Below are positions 21,865 to 31,043 of a stretch of 64,000 bases of DNA, in pieces. A model generated the notes under the pieces. It ran no database searches. It saw only the letters and a list, made by a program, of their open reading frames with translations, and had not been told where the DNA came from. The first letter of the stretch is position 1. The number at the start of each line of letters is the position of its first letter. The position numbers were made by a program, and so were the translations under genes. Source of the DNA: Symsagittifera roscoffensis (lineage: Eukaryota > Xenacoelomorpha > Acoela > Convolutidae); the NCBI RefSeq assembly GCF_963678635.1, contig NC_087068.1:49061724-49125723 (forward strand), read 5' to 3'.

Positions 21865-23254
21865 ACATCAAAAGAGGAGGACATATGGATCCACTAGAGG
21901 CAGGGGCAGTTCATCAGGCTATGCCACAAGGGATAATAGAACATGGGGCCCGAACAGTAGAGCAAGTTCAACGGGGAACAGACAGACCTCTAATGAACGA
22001 CCAACGCAAGGCACACATGCGACTGGGAGGAGTGATTCCGGTAACAGAGGGCATGCAAGCCCGGGGAGGAGTCATGTGGGCCAAGGGGGAAACACTCACG
22101 GCGATTCGGATTGCAGTGATGCACCGAATACAGAGCCTTTGACAAGGCGTGAGGACACTCAGGCGGGGCACTCAAGGGATGCTACGGCAAGGGCCACAGC
22201 CTTTGAACCCCTAAACAGGTCTTTGGAGACATTCCTTACAAGGTTATCCAGAACCAATGAACACAGTGAAAAGTCCAGAAGAGTCTTTAAGAAACCAAGA
22301 TGCTATAAAGACGAATCTGATGGCTGTATTGATACCTGGATAGAGGTAATGAAACTGCATTTCGAGGAAGAGGACTTGTCGGAGAGACAGGAATGCAGTG
22401 CGCTCACCAGTAACTTGGAAGGGACAGCCCTGAACTGTGTCATGGCCAAGAAGCAATATCAGCGTGACACAGCCGAGAAAATCTTCGAGATCTTGTTAAA
22501 CCGTTTCGGATCAGGGGTGCAGGGGCACCAAGCAATGATGCGCTTCGAGAAACGGAAACAACGGGAAGATGAAACAATAGACAAGTTTCTAGACGACTTG
22601 GAAACGCTGAGAAGACGCAGCCAACCGGACGAGTCAAACCGAAGGATGAACCTGGCAGTAGCCTCAAAATTCATCGATGGTGTGAAGAATGATGAACTTC
22701 GAACAATGCTAGCAACGCATTACCCACCACTATCAACCAATGCGCCAACACCGGAGGAGTTGAGGCTCAAGTCAAAAGAGTATCTTTTGTTGAAACCTCC
22801 TTCGAGATCTGGATACTACAAGAACATTTATGGCAATTTTAACAGCGGACCGGCAAACCAAGGGAACAACTGGTACAAACCGAGGGATGATATGGACAAG
22901 AGCCGCTCTTGTGCCAATTGCAGTTCAACGGACCATCATGTGTCAGCATGCCCAACTTACAAACAAAGCATGAAAGCAATAGGCTTTAGCCTCGAGGACA
23001 AAGATGCGTCAGATGAGGATTTCATGAGAGGAGTAATTGCGAAGTTCGGCCCGAGGTGTTTCTTTTGCAACTTGGAAGGTCATTTTAAATCAGATTGTCC
23101 GCAATTCTGGGATGCAGTGGCAGACATCAAGCATCCAAGGCATGAAGAAGCTTTGTCAGGAGTGAAAGCCAGCAAGGCTCGCCTGTTGAGTGAAGCGGAG
23201 GCACGCAGAAAAGACAAACCTCAAGAGCTGGCGGCAAAGAAATGCAAGCGGTAA
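21851..23254 (+). CDS. gag: Gag capsid-nucleocapsid with two CCHC zinc knuckles
   Basis: The only untruncated gag here, 467 codons; the first codon is GTG, so entry from ORF1 by a frame change is likely. Residues 1-110 are a Gly/Ser/Arg/Asn-rich spacer. About 115-320 resemble a retrotransposon capsid (FKKPRCYKDESDGCIDTWIE, FLDDLETLRRRSQPDESN). Two zinc knuckles of the form CX2CX4HX4C follow: CANCSSTDHHVSAC (354-367) and CFFCNLEGHFKSDC (403-416). These bind RNA in Gag proteins of Ty3/gypsy elements. The frame overlaps the next one by 13 nt with a -1 step, a usual gag-pol arrangement. Confidence 0.85.
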   Translation: MNFNEHQKRRTYGSTRGRGSSSGYATRDNRTWGPNSRASSTGNRQTSNERPTQGTHATGRSDSGNRGHASPGRSHVGQGGNTHGDSDCSDAPNTEPLTRREDTQAGHSRDATARATAFEPLNRSLETFLTRLSRTNEHSEKSRRVFKKPRCYKDESDGCIDTWIEVMKLHFEEEDLSERQECSALTSNLEGTALNCVMAKKQYQRDTAEKIFEILLNRFGSGVQGHQAMMRFEKRKQREDETIDKFLDDLETLRRRSQPDESNRRMNLAVASKFIDGVKNDELRTMLATHYPPLSTNAPTPEELRLKSKEYLLLKPPSRSGYYKNIYGNFNSGPANQGNNWYKPRDDMDKSRSCANCSSTDHHVSACPTYKQSMKAIGFSLEDKDASDEDFMRGVIAKFGPRCFFCNLEGHFKSDCPQFWDAVADIKHPRHEEALSGVKASKARLLSEAEARRKDKPQELAAKKCKR

Positions 23255-23793
23255 CTGTAGAGACACGTGAACCGGAACCTGCAACTGCGGCCGTTGACTT
23301 CAGGATCGATTATAGGGCAGTCGCGAGGGATGCTCTAAATAGAGTGCAGCAGGAACTGGTGACGAAAGAGACCGAACAAAAAGTGAAACTTGAACTGGAG
23401 AATGAGAAACTACAGGAGCAACTGAATACCTTCGAAGCAACGGAAGTCGAGGAGACTAAGGCACCAAGCAGTTTGAGCATGAAACTTAATGTAATCTCCG
23501 GTCAGAGGTTCGGAATGGTGCCACAAGGAAGCAAGATACAAACGATAATCTCAGTGGCTGGACATCAGGTAATCAGAAATCTGAGTGAACCATTCGAGTT
23601 CACTTTGATGCACTTGGACTCATATGCAGATTATCTGAGGCAGGTGGAGCCACGCACCGAGTTGAGAGCTGTGCAAGCACTACTGACAACGGGTGGCCCT
23701 CGCATGAAGAAACTTAATGGACGCTACCTGGAGGTCTATGGGCCGTATCAAGCAAGTGATGCTGAACGTGGATGGAATCAGTATCTACACTAG
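23242..23793 (+). CDS. Pol N-terminal linker (pre-protease)
   Basis: A 183-codon frame in -1 phase to gag. It holds a short coiled-coil stretch (QKVKLELENEKLQEQLNTFE) and a conserved-looking segment around SGQRFGMVPQGSKIQTIISV and QALLTTGG. No catalytic residues. It overlaps the protease frame by 77 nt in a third phase. The meaningful text seems to pass from LEVYG near 23739 to RIKQVMLNVDG in the other frame, as if one base were extra in TATGGGCCG. All four copies in the window share this, so it is either an old lesion or a +1 shift site. Confidence 0.65.
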   Translation: MQAVTVETREPEPATAAVDFRIDYRAVARDALNRVQQELVTKETEQKVKLELENEKLQEQLNTFEATEVEETKAPSSLSMKLNVISGQRFGMVPQGSKIQTIISVAGHQVIRNLSEPFEFTLMHLDSYADYLRQVEPRTELRAVQALLTTGGPRMKKLNGRYLEVYGPYQASDAERGWNQYLH

Positions 23794-24490
23794 GATTTAT
23801 GTAACAACAGATGATGACCAAATGGGGCAGATCTATTTGGGTGAGGAGGAACTCAAAGTCCGCAGGATAGGCCATGACGCCATGATGGAACCAGATGCAG
23901 TACACATTGGGTATGAAGCGGATGTGACCGCACATCTGCTTGACACCAACGGAACGAAAATCGGAGTCAAAGGGCTTCTGGACACAGGAGCGGTAGTGAG
24001 TGTGATGCCGATAAAAACTTGGGAAAGAATGGGCTTCACGAGGGAAGATCTAATTCCAACGAATCTCCGACTGGCCGCCGCCAATCGAGGAGCCATTTAC
24101 GTAGCCGGAAGAACACCAATAACGGTCCTCCACATGGGAGGACGGGATCTTTGGATGAGCTTCCTGGTAGTAGAGAATTTGGACGACGCCGACCAATTCA
24201 TCTTGGGCAGAGATTTTGTCAGGAATTTTGACGTGATGATTGACTTGAACAACGGTCTGATACGGATTAGAAACCCGGAGCGGAAGTATGTAAAGAAACC
24301 AATTAATAGGATAATAACAGACGAAAACAAGGTACCAATTTTTTTAGATAAAAAAGTAAAACTACAGCCAGGACAAGCTGTGGTGGCAATTTTTAGAATG
24401 AGAAATTTGAATTCGTTAAGTGATAGTATACAGGTTTGCTTAGTACCGAATCCAAATAGTCAGAGTTCGGTGATTTTAGGCCGGATTTGA
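23717..24490 (+). CDS. pro: retropepsin-like aspartic protease
   Basis: A 257-codon frame. LLDTGAVVSVMP places the DTGA catalytic aspartate at residue 89. The flap-like region and FILGRDFVRNFDVMIDL (about 155-172), the second hallmark of retrotransposon proteases, follow at normal spacing. It would cleave the Gag-Pol precursor. This copy continues past the point where the unit copies change sequence (24446), reading PNSQSSVILGRI before a stop, so the original junction to RT is probably damaged: no clean open frame spans 24490-24668. Confidence 0.8.
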   Translation: MDATWRSMGRIKQVMLNVDGISIYTRIYVTTDDDQMGQIYLGEEELKVRRIGHDAMMEPDAVHIGYEADVTAHLLDTNGTKIGVKGLLDTGAVVSVMPIKTWERMGFTREDLIPTNLRLAAANRGAIYVAGRTPITVLHMGGRDLWMSFLVVENLDDADQFILGRDFVRNFDVMIDLNNGLIRIRNPERKYVKKPINRIITDENKVPIFLDKKVKLQPGQAVVAIFRMRNLNSLSDSIQVCLVPNPNSQSSVILGRI

Positions 24491-24668
24491 ACACACTGGA
24501 CACCACGGTTTCAATCCAGCGTGGAAAGAAGCTTGGTTACGCTTTGCCGATGAGGACTGACTATGAGGAGACGCAAAATTTGAAGAAACATAGTGTGAAA
24601 GACTGTCCTTATCATGCCAATAAAGATAAAATTTTAAGAGGATTAATGAATTAAAATATATTCATAAA

Positions 24669-25645
24669 ATGTTTTCAAGGAAATCCGAAATGGACGACGG
24701 CTTATCAAGCTGCTCGAATTTTCCGGAACGCCCCTCGTCATATGAACTAAAATCTGACAAACCGGTTTTGCCAGAGATAGAACATTTAAAAAGGAAAATA
24801 GGTGAGGGAGATTTCGAAAAACTGCGGGACCTCCTTAATCGGAACGCAGATGTTTTTTCAAGACATAAGGCGGATATCGGTTGCTGTAATTTCGTCGAAC
24901 ACGAAATCGAACTTGAAGAGGGCGCCGTTCCCCATAGGGAAGGCGCAAGACGAATGACGCCACACAAGTCGGAAGCGTATCGAGCGGAAATAGAAATGTT
25001 GCTTAAATACGACATGATAGAACCCTCGAAATCGCCATGGGCTTGCGGGGTAGTAATGGCGAAAAAGAAAGGGGGCAGCCTAGGTTTTGTTGCGACTTTC
25101 GTTACTTGAACGCGGTAACGATAAAAGATGCGTACCCGATACCGCGAATAGACGAGAGCCTCTCTAAGCTTGGTGATGCCAAGTTCTTCACCACATTAGA
25201 CTTGGGTTCTGCCTTCTGGCAGGTCCCTCTTCGGAAGAAGGATAGAGAGAAAACCGGATTTGCGTGCGAATTGGGATTGTACCAGTGGAAGAGGATGCCC
25301 TTCGGCTTGTGCAATGCAACGGCCACTTTTCAAAGGCTGATGGCTCAGGCTTTGACCAGGGTGACCAAGAAGTACGGGAATCTCGTGATGTGTTACGTGG
25401 ACGACGTGGTCATAGCGACACCAACCCTGGAAGACCATATTGATCGGCTCGATGAGGTCTTTGGATGCATGAAAAGAGTAGGCTTGAAGTGCAAACCATC
25501 GAAATGTGAAATCCTTAGGGATTCAATCAAGTACCTAGGAAGAATGGTGGACAGGCATGGTGTGAGGCCGGACCCGGAAGCAGTAGAAGCAGTGTTGACA
25601 TGGAAGGCTCCCAGAACGGACACACAGCTCCTGAGCTTCCCTTAG
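24669..25645 (+). pseudogene. pol: Ty3/gypsy reverse transcriptase, frameshifted
   Basis: Two overlapping frames. 24669-25109 has the RT N-terminal part (NADVFSRHKADIGCCNFVEH, MLLKYDMIEPSKSPWACGVV). 25037-25645 has the catalytic part (FRYLNAVTIKDAYPIPRIDE, FFTTLDLGSAFWQVPL with the motif A aspartate, MPFGLCNATATFQRLM, and YVDDVVIA with the catalytic YVDD, then KCEILRDSIKYLGRMV). The shift lies near a G-run at 25072-25076, and the frame then closes at a TAG (25643-25645) inside the SFLGFTNYYR-type motif. Order and spacing fit the Ty3/gypsy type. Two lesions inactivate it unless they are sequencing errors. Confidence 0.9.
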
Positions 25646-26790
25646 TTTACCAATTACTACCGGGAGTTCATAAATGGATATGCGGACAAGGTGTATCCGA
25701 TGCAGAAGCTGATGCGCAACAAAGGGAAAAGTTCGAATGGAACGATGAAGCACAAGTTGCATTCGAGAACATAAAGAGGGAACTGTGCGAAGCGCCAGTG
25801 CTAGGCATGCCTACAGAAAAGGGCATGTATGTTCTTGATACAGACGCATCGGTAGTAGCCATCTCAGGAATATTGCATCAAGAGCAAGAATGGAATGGAA
25901 GAACGGTTCTCCGTCCCATTGCATACGACAGCAAGGTCTTGTGTAACACAGAGATGAAATATGGCGCACCAAAAGCAGAAATGTTTGCAGTAGTCACTTT
26001 CATGGAAAAGTACCGTGCATACTTGAGGAGCGCTCCCTTCAAGTTACGCGTGGACAACAGAGCGTTATCCTGGTTGAAGACCTACTTGATGGATCAGAGT
26101 TATATTGGTAGATGGATAGTAAGATTGGATGGCTACCATATGATAATCGAACATAGGATGCGTGATAAACACCAGAATGCTGACAGCCTCAGCAAGAAAA
26201 CTGAGTTCTATGAAAGATTGGAGCAGAAGCAGGCCAATCAGGCGAAAGTAAAGGAGGGATTCTCGTTTCTGGACAAAGAAACTTATGAAGCGCTTCCCTT
26301 AACGAGATGGTTGGATAAGTCTGGACATCCAATTCCAGGGCATCCTGAGTTACCTGTAGAAAAATCAGCCGAGATAAAGATCCTATCCAAGGAAGACCCG
26401 GTTCCCTTGGATCTGTTGCTGCGCTCGAATCTGGTCCAGCAAGAACACTCTCGCATGAACATAAACAGCCTCTCATTATTGGATAAAACGGTGCAGGTCA
26501 CACCGCAAGTGATGCGGATGCTGGGTGGATTGTTAGAAAGAGAAGTGACCAGAGATGAACCCGAGTGGACAGCAGCAGTGGCATCGCTAACAGTCAGTGA
26601 GAAGGTGAAGATCATGCCGTCCAGACGACAACACGAAGAGAACGAGAGGGATTGTAGGACAATAGTTCAGCAACTAGTATCCTCAGTACCACACGAGATT
26701 TTAACCAGTACTTCTTACGAACGGAAAGAACAGGGGAGCAGTACGCGAAGGAAAACCGTCACCTTTGTGGACCAGGATAAAAAAAGGTGA
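25646..26790 (+). pseudogene. pol: RNase H domain and linker of Pol
   Basis: After the TAG the old frame reads FTNYYREFINGYADKVYPMQ and then shifts (about 25730) into the frame that runs to 26790. RNase H residues are visible: DTDASVVAISG (first Asp), GAPKAEMFAVV (Glu), RVDNRALSWL (Asp) and KHQNADSLSK near the end, the usual order for Ty3/gypsy RNase H, which removes RNA from the RNA-DNA hybrid. From about 26220 a linker of 190 residues follows without recognised domain, rich in charged residues. No tether or chromodomain seen here. Confidence 0.85.
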
Positions 26791-27683
26791 GAAGGTAGAA
26801 CAAAACCTGCTGCTAGATTTTTTTTTCCGGGGAGACGATTGATTAGAAGAGTCAGCGAGCACAAGATCAACACCCGGGACAAGAACGTTTGTCCGGGGAG
26901 TCTGAGATAGAGGAAAAAATTCCTGATGAGAAACAGGACCTGGAGAACAAGGTTTTGTCCGGGGAGTTCAGATGGATGCGAAGAAGGCACAAACATGACC
27001 TGGAGGAGCGTGCAGACTCCATCACAAACTCTTCAACAGATGACAATTCCCAAAACTCAGGAATTGACACCTATTCAGACAGGAACTCGAGCTCGGGATC
27101 AGAACTGTCGGAACTAGCGATACACACACTACTAGTGGAAACTCGTGCAAGGATTCTGGACAGAGAGGTGTATCCGGATCCTGACAGTGATCGCTACCTT
27201 ATACCAAGCGAAAGAGTCTTTGACAACGCAGCGGATGATTTGGAGACAATAGCTGTATCGAAACGTTCGATAAGTCTGCTGCCACAAAAAGAGGTAGTCA
27301 GGACTGATCTTCAGCCGTTCAAGCAAGAGACACAGCCGCTGGCGAAGATTTGGTGCGTTAAGATGGAAGAAGACACACACCAGCCCAATGAGCTGAATAG
27401 TCAGATGAGGGTCATGAAGACGTACTTGAAGGCGAGATACAGACTCTCGGACCTTCTCAGGGCGCAGAGAAATGATCGCATGACAAGCAACCTGAAAAGG
27501 TGGATCGAGAATGGTTCTCCGGATAAAGGGGACCTCGAGGAAGATAGTTATCGTATCCTGAGACAGTACTTCATGCAGAAGGAAGGGAGGTTATATTTGA
27601 ACAAGGACGGGATTGTGGCTTGTAAAAGAAGAGAAGAAGACATACCACCCTCAGACGAATGGCTTAGTGGAAAGACAGAATAG
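26791..27683 (+). CDS. Pol linker with repeated TTTGTCCGGGGAG DNA motif, start of integrase
   Basis: The first 100 bases are poorly open and contain three copies of a (T)TCCGGGGAG motif at 26825, 26888 and 26954. The frame 26889-27683 encodes an acidic, Ser-rich segment, then text leading into integrase: EEDSYRILRQYFMQKEGRLY, followed by LNKDGIVACKRREEDIPPSD. In related Pol proteins this text precedes the zinc-binding N-terminus of integrase. Here it runs straight into the C-terminal half of the core in another frame (from 27637), so the HHCC finger and the first two catalytic acidic residues are missing. Confidence 0.6.
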
Positions 27684-28430
27684 GACGTTAGTGTCGATAC
27701 TGAGAGTATATTGTTCCAGGTACGTGACCGATTGGGACAGATACCTTCCGCAGGTGATGGGAGCATATAACAGCACGCAACACTCCACCACCGGAGTCAG
27801 TCCACACATGATGCTAACTGGACACGAGAAGTCGTTACCCTTAACCTTCTTCTACCCAGAGTTTGAGGTAAAGAAAACGTTTCCACAGGTCTACGTGAGG
27901 GATGTGATCAGACGCCAACAGGAGTTGAACGATTTGTGTAGACGAAATACTCAGCAAGCACAGGCAAGGCAGAGGAAAAAATTTGACAAGAAAGCAGCTG
28001 GTGCAAAAGCTTACTCGGTGGGAGACTACGTATGGGTATTTCAGAACGTTATACCACCGAAAGGGATGAAAAAGCTCCTAAAAAGTGGAGGGGACCCTTC
28101 ATGATTACAGAGGTGCACCAGGAGGGATGCTTTTATAGACTGAGTACTGACCGAGCCGTCCACTACGTGAACATCAAGCCACACAATCCATCGAAAGAAG
28201 ACTGGTGTATACCTGCAGACATGGAAGAAGGGTATTATCTAATGATGGATCCTGCTTGTGAGGTCAACGAGAAGGGCACCAGGGAGAAGAACGATGGAAA
28301 CGAAGTCGTGGAGGAAGGAACGGATACACCGCTGGACCTGGATCCAAACGAGGTGATCGAAGCGGACGATGAAACCTTACCCTACGCAGAGGAGGATTGG
28401 CAGGATCCCGAACAGATAGAGGTTCCATGA
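27613..28430 (+). pseudogene. pol: integrase, C-terminal part only, frameshifted
   Basis: 27613-28104 starts at YHPQTNGLVERQNRTLVSIL, the block with the last catalytic Glu of DDE integrases, and continues through VGDYVWVF, a C-terminal beta-barrel feature. A one-base loss in the A-run at 28080-28084 moves the text to 28032-28430 (KKWRGPFMITEVHQEGCFYR, then an acidic tail). Loss of the HHCC finger and of the two upstream catalytic Asp residues means it cannot integrate DNA; other copies would have to supply integrase. The TGA stop at 28428-28430 overlaps an ATG at 28427 (ATGA). Confidence 0.85.
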
Positions 28431-29080
28431 ACTTGGAACCGGATCTTCCGTTCACGATACAGACTCGTCAGAAGGACGGGACAAGACCTGGAAAGAAATA
28501 TAATCCTTACGGTGACGACTTTGTAGTGGATAGGATAGATCTGAAGAAGATAGTGGAAGAAGTAGTGGGTTTAGAAGAAATAACGGTTTCACAAGACATT
28601 GACGTAGTCGATGATCACGATGATGAGTGGGTCGACGACCGGTCGAAACCCGAGGTAGAATTCGACGACGAGCAACAGCAGTCATATGAACAAGACTTGA
28701 CGAACCTGCGTGTCTTAGAGTGGCTGAACGAAATGACCTGGGACCCAGAGGGGACCAGCGTCACGATTCAAGACGTAGATCGTGAAAGCATGAAATACAT
28801 CAAGACCGAACGAGATGATCCTTCCTGGGCTGCCCAGGAAGGACAACTACTCATTCCAGCTTCTAACCTCGACTTGATACCCGGTATGCGATCGACGGGG
28901 ACGTCGATGGATATTTTTGTCCGGGGAGTGGGGGTAGGACTTACACACACTGAAAACTTGATAATAAAAAAATTAAGAGTAGCAAGAGAAACAGGAGACT
29001 TAGAAGCAGAAACAGGCGAAGAACCTAAGAAACCTGACCTAGGTAGGGTAGTTGAGTCATATTTTAACTTACCAAATGAA
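28427..29080 (+). CDS. acidic Pol C-terminal or accessory segment
   Basis: Starts at ATG 28427, overlapping the integrase stop as ATGA, a layout that allows reinitiation; alternatively this is the Pol C-terminus after another frame slip. GKKYNPYGDDFVVDRI resembles the tail motif seen after integrase in many Pol proteins. The rest is strongly acidic (VVDDHDDEWVDDRSKPEVEF) with no recognised fold. A TTTGTCCGGGGAG motif lies inside at 28916-28928. The frame runs on into the macrodomain-like region without a stop until 29161. Confidence 0.5.
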
Positions 29081-29538
29081 TATTCAAGTAACATAATACT
29101 AACAGACAGTGATTTCTTACTCACAAATAGAACATATGCGATAGCAATCACAGAGACCTGAGTTTTAGGACAATGTTAGCAGCAGATTTTAAGAGAGAAT
29201 ACAAAAACGTGGAATTCCTTTGGAAGTAAAGACCAGATATAGGGGGCGTAGCGGCCTTACCTCCGGCGGCGTCACAGTTACCGGGAAAATACCTATGCTT
29301 CTTGGTAACGAGGGTAACGGAGAAGCAGCACGTGGACCCAGAGAACCTAGTCTTGTCCTTGACGAGGCTGAGGGACTTCCTCGTGGAAATGGACGTGCAG
29401 GAGCTCTCGCTTCCAGTGTACGATCCAAACAGAGGACGACTGCATCCTCGGGAATTGTACGCGCTTGTACACGTGATATTCTCTGATAGTAATATACAAA
29501 TATATTTACATAAGAAATATTACTTAAGTATAGGCTGA
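29081..29538 (+). pseudogene. macrodomain-like ADP-ribose-binding segment, broken
   Basis: Text in two frames reads like a compact macrodomain: a first strand and loop (TDSDFLLTNRTYAIAITET, to 29158), a shift, then AADFKREYKNVEFLWK, a TAA (29227-29229), RPDIGGVAALPPAAS, GKYLCFLVTRVTEKQHVDP, LVLSLTRLRDFLVEMDVQE, LSLPVYDPNRGRLHPRELY and VHVIFSDSNIQIYL. The order F/Y-rich helix, G-V strand, YL-V/I-TK strand, P..L helix, P..G.G.L helix and final I-Y strand matches Poa1/Appr-1''-phosphatase-type macrodomains, which bind or hydrolyse ADP-ribose derivatives. The family call is by pattern, not by search. One frameshift and one stop make this copy inactive. Confidence 0.55.
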
Positions 29539-29885
29539 GTGACGTGCGTGAGGGTGCTAGGATAAAGACTAAGTTGTATGTAATGTGTGATATGTGTGTT
29601 ATGTTATGTTATGTGTTAGGTTATTAAGATCGTGGGTAGGAAGGGGTTAGTGACCATGAACAACTGAATGACGATCTTAGGAATAGATCCAAAGTTTGGA
29701 CTGTCCAATCTTAGGTCAAATTCCAAAATTTTAGAGACCGATAGTTTTTAATAAATTTTAGAATAAATATCTTTTAATCTGAACTGTTTTTAAGTAATTT
29801 TTAACGATATATGTTAAGGTGAAACTGACAAGTGTGATATTTGTGACTTCTTTTCTAGATCCTGATTGATCATTTAATAACTCAC
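29539..29885 (+). other. intergenic gap between Pol-type block and accessory block
   Basis: No coding frame. A TG-rich stretch with repeated TTATG words (about 29576-29625) is followed by two AATAAA signals (29750-29755, 29762-29767) and a pyrimidine tract ending in TTTTCTAG at 29858, which would serve as a 3' splice site. It could end one transcript and begin a second, spliced one, as in elements that express an env-like gene from a spliced RNA. Inference from signals only. Confidence 0.4.
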
Positions 29886-30641
29886 TTGAGTCAAATTTTG
29901 AATCAAATCGAATCGAATCTGAAGAACAGTATGGAGAATTTCAACTTGGATGAATTGATGGACCTGGCAGAGGCATATGTAGGACCGATGATAGATGCGA
30001 TCTATCGTCGGCTAATGGATCGAGACTTTGCTCTGGAGGACCCAGAGGTAGTCATGTTGCTGACCGCCCTGATCAACATCTTGGGGCATGACAACCGTGG
30101 GGACCGCCCCACGGAAGTCCTGTTGATGGCAGCATATGGAGAGAGGGGAGTGCTAGACCGCCCGAACATGAAAGTGATGAGGTGGAGAAACGGGGCTCTC
30201 TCAGGGAGTGACTTGGCGAATGAGCCTGGATTGGGAAATTCTAGGACTTACCAACCAGGTGAAACGCCTATGCCCTCCAAGCCCAAACCTGGGCTGACGA
30301 GAATGCATCAGGAGATGAAGAGCGCGGCTGCCTTGTCTGGTTCACCACTGAGAGCAGCTGTGCCACCAAAGAGGGCGAAAGCATAACAGAAGGTTCAGAC
30401 GATCCAAACCCTGCAAGATCTTGATGGGATAAAGGACGAGCTGGAAAGAACGAAAAAGGAGCTGGACGAGGTGACTAAGACCATGCTCATCGCGGAGGAC
30501 GACCGAGACATGTGGAAAATATTGTTCGAAGACTGCAACAAAAAGCAGGGTCAAGAAATTGAGCGCTTGAGGCAGGACTACAAGGAGCGATCAGACAACG
30601 GCCGTGGAGAAAGTGATACCTGCAAGGAGTATTTCTCGTGA
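29886..30641 (+). pseudogene. accessory ORF A: helical N-terminus plus coiled coil, one TAA
   Basis: The frame opens near ATG/TTG codons around 29886 and has the methionine of MENFNLDELMDLAEAYVG at 29931. It reads a helical acidic region (MDLAEAYVGPMIDAIYRRLM), a basic/proline linker ending PPKRAKA, a TAA at 30384-30386, and then continues in the same frame with a clear heptad-rich coiled coil (IKDELERTKKELDEVTKTML) to TGA 30639-30641. Only the TAA breaks it. Not recognised; the layout (helical head, basic linker, coiled coil) would suit a structural Gag-like or scaffolding protein. It is the first gene of the accessory block. Confidence 0.5.
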
Positions 30642-31043
30642 GCAGTCCCCGATGGAGCTCTTGACGCCTCGAGAAATGGCTCCCGACAGCGACAGATCGA
30701 GTGACAATCCCGGACCCTAGTGACATCTTAGGTGACCCCGTCGTGGAACAAACGGCGAGGAAGCTGATAGAGACAGCTGGACGACTGGTCGCCAACAAGA
30801 ATGCGCCAGGTTCCGGGGTGACCGCACCCTATGGAACGATCGACGACACGGGCAGAGTACGACTCTCCCAGACCGTGATCAGACAGGGTTAAGTGACGTG
30901 ACGCCACTCATGGGGAGCTCGAAGGCCCCAGAGAGAAGAATACAGAAGATGCCAGCGAAGAAAATGTCTCGCGTAATAGACGTACAAAAGAACAATCAAT
31001 TGAGATATAATTTCACGGGAGTTCCGGAGACAGATCCGAGAGC
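30642..31043 (+). pseudogene. degraded coding stretch before SGNH domain
   Basis: Short pieces in all frames: MELLTPREMAPDSDRSSDNP (30652-30711), a 63-codon frame 30701-30892 (IPDPSDILGDPVVEQTARKL), then 30898-31113 with RRIQKMPAKKMSRVIDVQKN. Their shared composition with the neighbours suggests one original reading frame broken by small indels. No domain recognised. Confidence 0.4.

Larger units (their letters stand above)
5231..22501 (+). repeat. tandem array of a 5,512-bp gypsy-derived unit (3 units)
   Basis: The word CGTTCCAAGTTTCAACGCG begins units at 5231, 10743 and 16255, exactly 5,512 bp apart; the fourth occurrence of the unit's end is the intact gag at 22502. Units 1 and 2 differ by few substitutions and compensating homopolymer changes. 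Unit 3 is 6,247 bp: 5,512 minus a 7-bp deletion (at 17030/17031) plus a net 742-bp internal duplication. The unit joins gag codon 218 to the RT element at a CGTT shared by both parents, so it is a tandem duplication with 4-bp microhomology. It may be real or partly an assembly product. Confidence 0.9.
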
